Shown here: piece after piece, positions 22,076 to 30,762 of the stretch | Numbering within the stretch: position 1 is the first letter of the stretch | Layout: each line of letters starts with the position of its first letter | Assembly (NCBI GenBank): GCA_028692055.1 | Contig: JAQUYA010000018.1 | Coordinates: 1 to 41,253, forward strand | Length of the DNA stretch: 41,253 bases | Source: Lachnospiraceae bacterium | Lineage (GTDB): Bacteria > Bacillota > Clostridia > Lachnospirales > Lachnospiraceae | Reading direction: 5' to 3' | Notes under the pieces: model-generated | Seen by the model: the letters and a program-made list of their open reading frames with translations, nothing else | Databases searched by the model: none | Told to the model about the DNA's origin: nothing | Program-made: the position numbers and the translations under genes

Positions 22076-24958
22076 CTAATCTGTTGCATTTCCCTGTGCG
22101 TCTGGAACCTCTGCAGTACCTGTAATTAAATCGCTTTCCTCTTCTAAGTGGAACTTGTACTTAATGATATCTCTGGTAATTTCTGCCGCATAATCAGAAG
22201 TGTATCCAAATGCAATACGTGTTGCAACTGCTATTTCCGGTTTTTCATATGGTGCATATCCAACAAATAAACCATGATTTGCACGGTTACGGTTTTCCTG
22301 TGCAGTACCGGTTTTACCAGCAACATTGACTCCTAAATCGGAATAGTAAGCTTTATTTTCAACTACTTTTCGCATGCCGGAATGAATTGCATTCCAGGTG
22401 GAAGGCTGTATATCGATGTGATTTCTTACTTCTGGGGTATAGTCTTCTATTAAGGAACCATTTGAATCGGTAAGCTTATCCAGCAGACTTAAATTATAAC
22501 ATGTTCCGCTATTTGCAACAGCAGTAACATATCGCGCAAGTCCGACGGTGGTATAGTTGTTGGTTCCCTGTCCAATAGCCGATGGTACTGAGTACTGATC
22601 CGATACATGAGGGGTGGATTCTTCTATTTCAACACCGGATTTTTCAGATAATCCATACATATCCGCATATTTCGCCAGACGCTCCAAGCCGTAATCACTA
22701 TCATAGGATCCTGTCTGGTCTATGCCTAAGCGATATCCCATTTCATAGAAGAAAAAGTTACAGGAATTTTCAATGGCTCCCGATATATTCAAAGCACCAT
22801 GTCCGGAATGTAACCAGCATCGGAATGGTGTGGTAACTTTTTCAAAAGTACCGGTACATACAACCGTATCCTTTGTGCCAACAATACTCTCTTCCAAGGC
22901 TGCTGTCGCAGAAACCATCTTAAAAGTAGAACCAGGAGCAGATAACTGCTGTGTTGCATAATCCCACATTGGAAGGGATAAATCGGTCTGTAGCTGATTA
23001 TAGTAATCCGCATCAATGGAATTTGCCAGCCGGTTATTGTCATAACTCGGATATGTTACCATGGCAAGTACCTCTCCTGTATTCACATCTGTGATAACAC
23101 TGGATCCTGAACATGGGTCTAATGCCAGTTGTGCTGGTGTAATGTCCAGATTTTGAATACGTTGCAGTATAAAATCATAGGCAGAAGCAGAACCATTCTT
23201 CAGCTTGTCAACTTCTGTTGAATCAATATCAATCACCCCCTGATCCAAAAGTAAAATACATACTTCTCTACCGGTCAGAGAATTTTCTTTAATCATATAT
23301 TTATATATTTTTTTTGAAAATTCCGTATTATTATTTAGATTTTCAAAGATATAATCTAAAAGATTTTGATAGATTTCTTCAGAATCTGCATACTGGCTGC
23401 TTAGATTTAATTTGGAAATATTAATCCAGTTTTGTGCAATTGCATGATTCAAATATTCCTTTAAACTAATCGTTTCATCCGTTTTCCAGGCAATATAAGT
23501 TTCATCCGAAGTATCAATTTTGTCCGTTACCAGGATACCTTTGTTACTGCTTGAAAGCATGGATACGATATAACTTTCATATACCTGATACTCCGCATCC
23601 AGATTCTTATATGGTGTTGCAGTAGTAACTAGTTCCTCCTTTAAATTTACAAATACATTTTCCTGTTTTGTAAGATAACTCTGATAAACAGCTGCCTCTG
23701 TTTCCGTAACATTTTTCTCTTGAAATCTTGCAATATCAATCACATTATTATTAATCAAAGCAAAATAAACATCATCAATTGGAATTTTAATATCACTTGC
23801 GCTTGCGTTTTCAGAAGTAATATACTCTTTGATATTTCGTATTTTAGATACTAAAATACCGGCTATTTTTTGCTCAATAATATTATAGGTTGCCTTCTGT
23901 AACTCTTTATCAATAGATAAATACAAATCATTCCCGGCAATTGGGTCTACCCTATTGCTTGTTTCAACTGTTTTTCCAAGATTGTCTACATAAACATTTT
24001 CAGAGCCCTTTGTACCTTGCAGCTTTGTTTCCATGACCTGCTCAATGCCGGCTTTTCCAATCATATCATTCATATCATAGGTATCACGTTCTTTTTTTAA
24101 TGAATCCAGTTCATCAGAAGAAATCTTTCCTGTATAGCCAATGATATGGGAAAAATAAACACTATCTACATATTTACGAACGGTGTCTTCCGAAATGGCA
24201 ACACCCTCTAAGTTTTCACTGTTTTCCATCACAACAGCGACCGTTTCGTCTGATACATCCGTTGCAACCTGTGTTGGAATATATTTCTGATAACTGTTTG
24301 CATTCATGGCATAACGTATGGTGGTTATTTTCAGTTGTTCGCTCTTGGTATAACCCTCTCCCGGAACAAAGGACTTTCTATCTCCCGGAGTCTTATAGGT
24401 TCCGATACCAAACATACTGGTTCCTGCCAAGTATTCCATCACTTCATCCGGCGTTGCCGTTTTCTGTGCATAGGTCAATTCATCTGTCTTCGCACAACCA
24501 TATACATCTGCCAGAAAACGCAATAATTGTTTGTCTTCCAGATTAAATATGTAATGATTGTCTTTATCCAAAACAATATTGAAATCATTGATAATTTTAT
24601 CATTATTATTTTCAATCATTTTTATCAACGACTGAATGGTCTTATTTATATTTGCATTTTTATCACTGCCGGATTCATATACATCCTCTATTGTTACCGA
24701 ATATGCTAATTCATTGTACGCTAATAACTCACCATTACGATCATAGATATTTCCTCTCGTACTGGGGATACTTCGTTCTTTTTTAATTTTAAGCTTGAAA
24801 TTATTCAGATAGGACTCTCCATTTACAATCTGTAAATCAAAGATTCGATAGATTAATGTTGCACCCATTAAAAAGATGCATATAATCAATACAAATAATC
24901 TGGAAGTTACTAGATTAATAAATCGGTCTTTTAAATCATTAAACAAATTTTTTGGCAC
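22076..24958 (-). CDS. mrdA: Elongation-specific penicillin-binding protein 2, extended form
   Basis: Class B transpeptidase that cross-links peptidoglycan with RodA during elongation. A single membrane anchor (about 18-40) is followed by the dimerisation domain. The transpeptidase motifs are Ser677-x-x-Lys680 (PGSTFK), Ser732-Cys-Asn734 and Lys882-Thr-Gly (AGKTGTAQ). It is 960 residues long, against 600-700 for most PBP2 proteins. The excess is a polar insert at about 375-615, between IDKELQKATYNIIEQ and VITDVNTGEVLAMV. The frame opens with GTG at 24958, but AAGGAG touches that codon. A TTG at 24946, 11 bases after the AGGAG, may be the real start. It overlaps mreD by 20 bases. Confidence 0.92.
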   Translation of the reverse strand: MPKNLFNDLKDRFINLVTSRLFVLIICIFLMGATLIYRIFDLQIVNGESYLNNFKLKIKKERSIPSTRGNIYDRNGELLAYNELAYSVTIEDVYESGSDKNANINKTIQSLIKMIENNNDKIINDFNIVLDKDNHYIFNLEDKQLLRFLADVYGCAKTDELTYAQKTATPDEVMEYLAGTSMFGIGTYKTPGDRKSFVPGEGYTKSEQLKITTIRYAMNANSYQKYIPTQVATDVSDETVAVVMENSENLEGVAISEDTVRKYVDSVYFSHIIGYTGKISSDELDSLKKERDTYDMNDMIGKAGIEQVMETKLQGTKGSENVYVDNLGKTVETSNRVDPIAGNDLYLSIDKELQKATYNIIEQKIAGILVSKIRNIKEYITSENASASDIKIPIDDVYFALINNNVIDIARFQEKNVTETEAAVYQSYLTKQENVFVNLKEELVTTATPYKNLDAEYQVYESYIVSMLSSSNKGILVTDKIDTSDETYIAWKTDETISLKEYLNHAIAQNWINISKLNLSSQYADSEEIYQNLLDYIFENLNNNTEFSKKIYKYMIKENSLTGREVCILLLDQGVIDIDSTEVDKLKNGSASAYDFILQRIQNLDITPAQLALDPCSGSSVITDVNTGEVLAMVTYPSYDNNRLANSIDADYYNQLQTDLSLPMWDYATQQLSAPGSTFKMVSATAALEESIVGTKDTVVCTGTFEKVTTPFRCWLHSGHGALNISGAIENSCNFFFYEMGYRLGIDQTGSYDSDYGLERLAKYADMYGLSEKSGVEIEESTPHVSDQYSVPSAIGQGTNNYTTVGLARYVTAVANSGTCYNLSLLDKLTDSNGSLIEDYTPEVRNHIDIQPSTWNAIHSGMRKVVENKAYYSDLGVNVAGKTGTAQENRNRANHGLFVGYAPYEKPEIAVATRIAFGYTSDYAAEITRDIIKYKFHLEEESDLITGTAEVPDAQGNATD

Positions 24959-25457
24959 TCCTTTTTTCTTCTTCCATAAAATGCCTGTTTATGATTAATA
25001 TTATCGGATATAAAAAGATAGTGATTACAATGGTATACACTATTTCCGGTAAAATAACATGCATAAAATAAAAGGTAAATTGGAATCGGCTTCTTAATAA
25101 AAACATTAAAAAGTAGGTAATTAATCCATATACACTGTCACTGACACTAATTAAAATCAATGGAAGTTTAATATCCTCCGGGTAAAATATCTTGTGAAAG
25201 GCTCCATTTGCAAAACCTATGTACATATAAATAAGTGCATAAAATCCTAATACTTCTCCAAAAAATATATCAACCAGCAAGCCACTGAAAAAACCAACGA
25301 CCGTACCGGTCTTCTTTCCATTCATAAATCCAAATACAGCAGTCGCTACAATCAGCAAATTGGGACCTATCCCACTAAAACTCAAGGTGCGGAATAATGT
25401 ACTTTGCAGACAAAAACAAACAATAACTGTTAATGCCATAATTATTTTCTTTTTCAT
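24939..25457 (-). CDS. mreD: MreD rod-shape membrane protein
   Basis: Small integral membrane subunit of the elongasome, linking MreC to the PBP2-RodA synthase. It has 172 residues with about five membrane helices. GPNLLIVATAVFGFMNGKKTGTVVGFFSGLLVDIFFG is the best conserved part, spanning the second and third helices (about residues 31-67). AAGGAAG precedes the ATG. It lies 14 bases after mreC and overlaps the start of pbp2. Confidence 0.92.
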   Translation of the reverse strand: MKKKIIMALTVIVCFCLQSTLFRTLSFSGIGPNLLIVATAVFGFMNGKKTGTVVGFFSGLLVDIFFGEVLGFYALIYMYIGFANGAFHKIFYPEDIKLPLILISVSDSVYGLITYFLMFLLRSRFQFTFYFMHVILPEIVYTIVITIFLYPIILIINRHFMEEEKRSAKKFV

Positions 25458-25471
25458 ACAAACACTTCCTT

Positions 25472-26341
25472 TTATTCTGCTACACTTTGTTTTAACTGCT
25501 TAATAACCAATACTTCTTCCAGGTGTTCAAAATCAACCGCTGTTGTTAATTGTCCTGACTTTGTTAAATTGTTAGAATCTATCTGCATATCCGAAATATA
25601 TCCAATCAATATGCCCGGCAGATATTTGTCGCTGATTTTTGAGGTAACTATTTTATCACCCTCTTTTACCTGATTGGCACTGTCTACTAATTGTTCAAAT
25701 TTGATAACTCCAGAATTCATCAATTCCAAATCACCAGAAACAATTAAGTTGTCCGATGTCGCAAGAATCATGCCGCTCACATTGGAATTGTCATCAATAA
25801 TAGAGGTGACCTTTGCCCAATTGGGACCTACATTACTTACACGACCTACTAGTCCCCCTCCTGCTATTACATTCATATCTTCTACGATTCCATCATCACT
25901 GCCCTTGTCTATGATAAACGAATGAAACCAGTTCCCGGAATCTTTTCCGATAATTCTGGCTCCAACCTTTTCGTATTGTGCGTATTGTTCATCCAGCTGA
26001 TACAATTCACGAAGATTATTTAACTCGTATTTCTCCTGCTGAAGCTCCGTCATTTGAACAGTCAAGTCATCTACCCGCTGCTGAAGATCTTTATTTTTTG
26101 CCAATACTTCTTTTAACTGTCCCAATTCTTCTGAGCGATTCGATATCCAGGTACCTATGGAAGTAATACCATCCTGAAAAGGCACAATTATATAACCGGT
26201 TACCACACTCAGTGTTCCACCCAGATAATCCGTAGTAAAGGTGATTCCCATCATTACTACACAAAGGAAGGTCAGTATTAATAAGAGATATTTACTGGGT
26301 AAATGGAATTTTTCTCTTTTCCTTTTCACTATAGGACTCAT
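25472..26341 (-). CDS. mreC: MreC rod-shape-determining protein
   Basis: Bitopic elongasome scaffold that activates PBP2-RodA. The 289 residues comprise a short basic cytoplasmic tail, one membrane helix (about 18-38), a coiled coil (about 68-112, heptad-rich ELGQLKEVLAKNKDLQQ) and a beta-rich extracellular domain. The latter contains VIAGGGLVGRVSNVGPNWAKV broken over about 158-178, the hallmark of the family. Its ATG follows the mreB stop without a gap (TAG-ATG), so translation is probably coupled. AAGGAATG at the end of mreB serves as the ribosome site. Confidence 0.94.
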   Translation of the reverse strand: MSPIVKRKREKFHLPSKYLLLILTFLCVVMMGITFTTDYLGGTLSVVTGYIIVPFQDGITSIGTWISNRSEELGQLKEVLAKNKDLQQRVDDLTVQMTELQQEKYELNNLRELYQLDEQYAQYEKVGARIIGKDSGNWFHSFIIDKGSDDGIVEDMNVIAGGGLVGRVSNVGPNWAKVTSIIDDNSNVSGMILATSDNLIVSGDLELMNSGVIKFEQLVDSANQVKEGDKIVTSKISDKYLPGILIGYISDMQIDSNNLTKSGQLTTAVDFEHLEEVLVIKQLKQSVAE

Positions 26342-27355
26342 CTATTTGTTCATTCCTTCTATTGTATATGCTACGGACCTGTAATTATCTTCTTTAATGA
26401 TTTTAGAAAGACCTAAAACCACGCTTTCCAACGGATTTTCGGAAACATTTACCTTCAGTCTGGTTCCTGCATTAATCAGTTCGCTCAAATGTCTTACCTG
26501 AGAGGCACCGCCTGTCAGGTAAATACCATGTCTGTAAATATCAGCAGCAAGTTCTGGTGGTGTTCGCTCCAAAATCACTTTAATATTATCAATAATGGTA
26601 TTAAAATGTTCCGTTAGTGCATCATTTACAATATCTGTTGGAATTTCCTTCTCTACTGGGAGTCCAGTCACAATATCACGCCCATAAACAACTGCCTTAC
26701 TTTTAGATGCTTCTAACTCATTTAAAGAGGTTTTTACTTTTTCAGCTGTTTTTCCACCAATGAGCAGGCTAAACTCATGGCGAACTGCATTTTTGATTGC
26801 TTCATCAAACTTATTGCCACCTGTCTTAATCAATTTACTTAATACAATACCACCCAATGATAGAATCGAAATCTCCGTAGTATCAAAGCCAACATTCACC
26901 ACCAATACACCCTGTGAATTTTTAACGTCAATGTCTAACCCAAGACCATCTGCGATTGCCTTTTCAACGACTTGAATCTTCTTGGCTTTTACATTTGCAT
27001 CTTTTACTAAATCATAAAAGGCTCTTTTTTCAACCTCTGTAATATCTGTAGGAACTGCTATAATGTAATCTGCCTGTTTTAAGTTATTTTTGCTGATATC
27101 TCCAAGAAAATATTTCAATAATGTCTGCATACTTTTAATATCTGCAATAACGCCATTGCACAGCGGATACGAGATGTTAATATTACTTGGTGCTTTTTCA
27201 TACATATCAAAAGCGGAATTACCATAGGCAAATAAATCATGTTTATTTGCAATCGCAATCATATTTCTTTCCACAAGAATTGTATCATCGTTTCTACTGT
27301 AAATTTTTATATTACTGGTACCTAAATCAATACCAAATGTATTGTTTGTCAACAT
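26342..27355 (-). CDS. mreB: MreB-family actin-like cell-shape protein
   Basis: Bacterial actin that guides lateral wall synthesis. It has 337 residues, the usual size. Actin-fold motifs include FGIDLGTSNIKIY (phosphate 1), IADGLGLDIDVKNSQGVLVVNVG (phosphate 2 region, about residues 137-159) and YLTGGASQVRHLSELI (adenosine). It looks divergent from standard MreB: the usual NEPSVVA-type segment is replaced by ILVERNMIAIA. A second, more typical mreB or mbl may therefore exist elsewhere in the genome. AAAGGGG precedes the ATG. It is 33 bases after radC and directly joined to mreC. Confidence 0.9.
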   Translation of the reverse strand: MLTNNTFGIDLGTSNIKIYSRNDDTILVERNMIAIANKHDLFAYGNSAFDMYEKAPSNINISYPLCNGVIADIKSMQTLLKYFLGDISKNNLKQADYIIAVPTDITEVEKRAFYDLVKDANVKAKKIQVVEKAIADGLGLDIDVKNSQGVLVVNVGFDTTEISILSLGGIVLSKLIKTGGNKFDEAIKNAVRHEFSLLIGGKTAEKVKTSLNELEASKSKAVVYGRDIVTGLPVEKEIPTDIVNDALTEHFNTIIDNIKVILERTPPELAADIYRHGIYLTGGASQVRHLSELINAGTRLKVNVSENPLESVVLGLSKIIKEDNYRSVAYTIEGMNK

Positions 27356-27388
27356 AAAAACCCCTTTCTATTTCCATTTTTCCATTCG

Positions 27389-28102
27389 TTATAATATACC
27401 TTTTTCCCGAAAGCTTATATATTTGTTATCCCCAATAATAATATGGTCTATTAATGGTATCCCAATTAATTTCGAAGCTTCCATAATTCTTTTTGTAATC
27501 GTTAAATCCTGTTTGCTCGGTGTTGGATCACCGCTTGGATGATTGTGCAGTAATAAAATATAGACAGCCTTATTTTGCAATGCCATCAGAAAGATTTCTC
27601 GTGGGGAAAGTAAGGAGGAATTAACGGTTCCTTTTGAAATAATAGAATCATTAATAATTCTGTTTTTATTATCCAGCATAACTAACAAGGTATGTTCTGT
27701 TTCTACATGCCGAAGTTCTTCCATGTAATAATCCGCCACTGTCTTTGGCTGGTCTATACGCAGGCTGTGTGCCGCACTCGCTTTGGACAGTCGCTTTGCC
27801 AGTTCTGCGATACATTTAATCTTAACAGCTTTTACTTCACCTATTCCGTTTATGGTCATCAGATCCGCTATCGTAATATGATGTAAGCCTAATAACCCTA
27901 AATGATTGTCGGATAAATTTAATACTTTCTGTCCAATCTTTACGGAGCTTGTATCCTTGGTTCCGATACGAATAATAATAGCTAATAATTCTGCGTCGGT
28001 TAATGCGCCTGCTCCTAATTTTAAAAATTTTTCATACGGCATGTCCATGTTGGTCATATCCATATTGGTGAATGCATTTTGTTTTGTCATCTGTTTTCCC
28101 AC
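27389..28102 (-). CDS. radC: RadC/DUF2466 family JAB-domain protein
   Basis: Metalloprotease-fold (JAB/MPN) protein with a helix-hairpin-helix N-terminal part. Despite the name, its DNA-repair role is disputed. The 237 residues contain the HhH region near 75-95 (LMTINGIGEVKAVKIK). The metal-binding motif is HNHPSGDPTPSKQD (His-x-His and Asp). GTG at 28102, seven bases after GGAG, is the best start. A downstream ATG (28090) has poorer spacing. It precedes mreB, as it does in Bacillus and many Clostridia, and follows a DUF4321 gene by 46 bases. Confidence 0.94.
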   Translation of the reverse strand: MGKQMTKQNAFTNMDMTNMDMPYEKFLKLGAGALTDAELLAIIIRIGTKDTSSVKIGQKVLNLSDNHLGLLGLHHITIADLMTINGIGEVKAVKIKCIAELAKRLSKASAAHSLRIDQPKTVADYYMEELRHVETEHTLLVMLDNKNRIINDSIISKGTVNSSLLSPREIFLMALQNKAVYILLLHNHPSGDPTPSKQDLTITKRIMEASKLIGIPLIDHIIIGDNKYISFREKGIL

Positions 28103-28148
28103 TACTCTTCTCCAGACATATCTTTCATGGGAATGCTACATATCCGAT

Positions 28149-28388
28149 TTATAAAAATCGATAAATCATAATTCCTATCATAATTCCAATAATACTTGCA
28201 ACCGTTACTTTTATCGTAAGCGCAAAGGTTACACAGAGTATTCCCAAATCCAAAACAACGGGATTGGTAAGTCCAAAGGTTTGTCCATAATTCACCCAGG
28301 TGTTGGGGAATAGATTGCCAATGAAGCCTCCTATAACAATGCCTGCAAGAATCATTAGAAAACAAGCCCAGTGATTCTTCCCTTTCAT
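28149..28388 (-). CDS. DUF4321-type small membrane protein
   Basis: A 79-residue protein with two or three membrane helices (about 8-26, 43-60, 62-78). The segments GGFIGNLFP and FGLTNPVVLDLGILCVTFALTIK split over 34-56 match what I recall of the DUF4321 family, found beside radC and the mre genes in Clostridia. GGAGG lies 13 bases before the ATG, which is long but is the only site. It is probably the first gene of the cell-shape transcript. The function is unknown. Confidence 0.8.
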   Translation of the reverse strand: MKGKNHWACFLMILAGIVIGGFIGNLFPNTWVNYGQTFGLTNPVVLDLGILCVTFALTIKVTVASIIGIMIGIMIYRFL

Positions 28389-28514
28389 ATCTTGGTTTTA
28401 TCCTCCGTTTATATTCGCATAACTAAAAATAGTTTATCACAAATGCATATTAATGTATACCAAAAACAGGAGAAATATTTCGACCTAATTCTTACATTTA
28501 TCCTGTAAAATCTA

Positions 28515-29798
28515 CTATTTTATAGAAATTAAACCTGCGTCAACTAATGCCTGCAGTGATTTCAAAATTCCCAGTTTGGCATGCGGGAAGGTAAGCCCAC
28601 CCTGAAAATATACAACATAAGGTGGTTTAATCGGTCCATCGGCGCTTAGCTCAATCGATGAACCAGACACAAAAGCCCCTGCCGCCATAATGACATCACT
28701 GTCATATCCTGGCATTGCCCATGGCTCCGGTGACACAAAGCTGTCCACCGATGCCGCCGCCTGTATTCCTTTACAGAATGCGACAACACTTTCTGGTTTC
28801 CCCAAGGTTACAGCCTGTATAATATCATGCCTTGATTCTGTACTGTTCGGTACGACTGCAAATCCTAATTTTTCATAGATATTTGCTGCAAATATCGCTC
28901 CCTTAAGAGCAGAAGCTGTCACCGTAGGTGCTAAGAACAGTCCTTCATAGAAGGAGCTCATGACACCAAGAGATGCACCTACTTCCTTTCCAAGTCCGGG
29001 AGAAGTCAGTCGAAAAGCAGCATTTTCCACACATTCTTTTTTTCCGACAATATAACCGCCAATCGGTGCCAGTCCACCTCCTGGATTTTTAATCAGAGAG
29101 CCTACCACCATGTCGGCACCCACATCGGTGGGCTCGATTGTTTCTACAAACTCACCATAGCAGTTGTCTACCATGCACAGAATTTCCGGTTTAATGTTCT
29201 TAATAAAGGTAATCAACTCACCGATTTGTTTCACAGACAGCGTTGGTCTTGTCTGATAGCCTTTTGAGCGTTGTATGGTGACTAATTTCGTTTTTTCACC
29301 AATGGCATTTTTGATTGCTTCGTAATCAAATGCACCCTCCGGAAGTAAATCGACCTGTTTGTAGGTAATTCCGTATTCTCTTAACGAGCCTTTGGATTCC
29401 CGGATTCCGATGACTTCTTCCAGTGTGTCGTAAGGCTTGCCCACGGGAGATAATAACTCATCACCCGGTCTTAGATTACTCATTAGTGCCAGTGCCAGCG
29501 CATGGGTCCCACAGGTAATTTGTGGTCGCACCAGTGCATCTTCTGCATGAAACAGGGAAGCATAGACTGCCTCTAAGGTATCACGGCCAATATCATTATA
29601 ACCATATCCTGTCGTTCCCAGAAGGCACGCTTCACTCACTCTGTTTGTCTGCATGGCATGTACAACCTTTAATTGATTATACTCTGCAGTTTGATCTATT
29701 TTCTGAAATCTTTCTTCTAATTTTCTTAAGATTTCTTCTCCAAACTGGTAAACATTTTCCTGAATTCCCAAATTTTGGTACATCTCTTTTATTTCCAT
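28515..29798 (-). CDS. Methionine gamma-lyase-like PLP enzyme (aluminium-resistance family)
   Basis: PLP-dependent fold-type-I protein of the family named Met_gamma_lyase or 'aluminium resistance protein' (B. subtilis YnbB relatives). The 427 residues include GTTGYGYNDIGRDTLE near 60-76, PQITCGTHALALALM, MVDNCYGEFVE with the cofactor aspartate, and IKNPGGGLAPIGGY, where the PLP lysine probably lies. The physiological substrate is not established. AGGAG precedes the ATG. It overlaps the end of miaA by 10 bases and is the last gene of the mutS-mutL-miaA operon, the same neighbour relation as in Bacillus. Confidence 0.9.
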   Translation of the reverse strand: MEIKEMYQNLGIQENVYQFGEEILRKLEERFQKIDQTAEYNQLKVVHAMQTNRVSEACLLGTTGYGYNDIGRDTLEAVYASLFHAEDALVRPQITCGTHALALALMSNLRPGDELLSPVGKPYDTLEEVIGIRESKGSLREYGITYKQVDLLPEGAFDYEAIKNAIGEKTKLVTIQRSKGYQTRPTLSVKQIGELITFIKNIKPEILCMVDNCYGEFVETIEPTDVGADMVVGSLIKNPGGGLAPIGGYIVGKKECVENAAFRLTSPGLGKEVGASLGVMSSFYEGLFLAPTVTASALKGAIFAANIYEKLGFAVVPNSTESRHDIIQAVTLGKPESVVAFCKGIQAAASVDSFVSPEPWAMPGYDSDVIMAAGAFVSGSSIELSADGPIKPPYVVYFQGGLTFPHAKLGILKSLQALVDAGLISIK

Positions 29799-30748
29799 TT
29801 GTTTTTCTCCTGTTCCAATTTAATAACCATATAGTTCAATATTTCGGTATCATCTCTGTGAAAGACATTTTTGTCTATCCATATTACATCACGTTCCCTG
29901 CGAAACCACGTTAATTGTCTTTTTGCAAAATGTCGGGTATCCCGTTTGATGGTATATACCGCTTCCTCAAGGGAACATTCCCCATCCAGATATGCCATGA
30001 TTTCCTTATAACCAAGCCCCTGCATTGCAACAGAATCTTTTTTACAACCCATTTCCTTTAGCTTTCTGACTTCTGCAAGCAGTCCTGCCTGCATCATGTC
30101 ATCCACCCTTTTTTCAATGTTTGCATACAAGGTCGCCCTTTCATCGGTTAACACAAAATACTGGAATTGATAAGGTGATTGCTTTTGATGCTCCATCTCA
30201 TTATGTGCAGAAATCTTTGTTCCTGTTTTTTCATAAAATTCCAGTGCCCTTATAACGCGTTTTACATTATTTGCATGAATTAATTGCGCCGATTCCGGGT
30301 CTACCATGGCTAACTTTGTGTGGATGTATTGAGGTCCCTTTTCCCGTGCAAGTTCTTCCAGTTCCATTCTAAGGGTTGTATCTTCCTCATTTTCTGTAAA
30401 ATCAATATCATACAATACTGCCTGAATATAAAATCCGGTTCCACCCACGAGAATCGGTACTTTCCCTGATGCCCATATTTCTTCCATGCACTTTTTTGCA
30501 AGCTTCTGAAACAATACCACATGGAAGTCCTCTGTCGGATCGATGCAGTCAATTAAATGATGTGGAATACCATCCATTTCATCTGGCATGATTTTTGCCG
30601 AGCCAATGTCCATATGCCGATATACCTGCATAGAATCGGCGGAGATAATTTCTCCGCCGATGGCCTTTGCCAGTGCAATTGACAGTTTTGATTTTCCGAC
30701 CGCTGTTGGGCCGGTTAATATCACGAAAGGTTTTTTCTCTGGTTTCAT
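29789..30748 (-). CDS. miaA: tRNA dimethylallyltransferase
   Basis: Adds dimethylallyl to N6 of A37 in tRNAs reading UNN codons. The start is the ATG at 30748, with GGAG upstream (the frame can be read to a GTG at 30754), giving 319 residues. The P-loop is GPTAVGKSKLS near residue 12. ISADSMQVYRHMDIGSAK and PHHLIDCIDP are family signatures, as is LVGGTGFYIQAVLY. DTRHFAKRQLTWFRRE lies near the C-terminus. It lies 14 bases after mutL, and the mutS-mutL-miaA order is common in Firmicutes. Confidence 0.97.
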   Translation of the reverse strand: MKPEKKPFVILTGPTAVGKSKLSIALAKAIGGEIISADSMQVYRHMDIGSAKIMPDEMDGIPHHLIDCIDPTEDFHVVLFQKLAKKCMEEIWASGKVPILVGGTGFYIQAVLYDIDFTENEEDTTLRMELEELAREKGPQYIHTKLAMVDPESAQLIHANNVKRVIRALEFYEKTGTKISAHNEMEHQKQSPYQFQYFVLTDERATLYANIEKRVDDMMQAGLLAEVRKLKEMGCKKDSVAMQGLGYKEIMAYLDGECSLEEAVYTIKRDTRHFAKRQLTWFRRERDVIWIDKNVFHRDDTEILNYMVIKLEQEKNKWK

Positions 30749-30762
30749 ACACACTCCACTGC

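Noticed and set aside
28102..28365. 87-codon open frame overlapping the DUF4321 gene in another frame
   Set aside because: It is rich in Cys, Arg and Trp with no domain pattern, while the overlapping frame encodes a clean small membrane protein with a better ribosome site and known neighbours.
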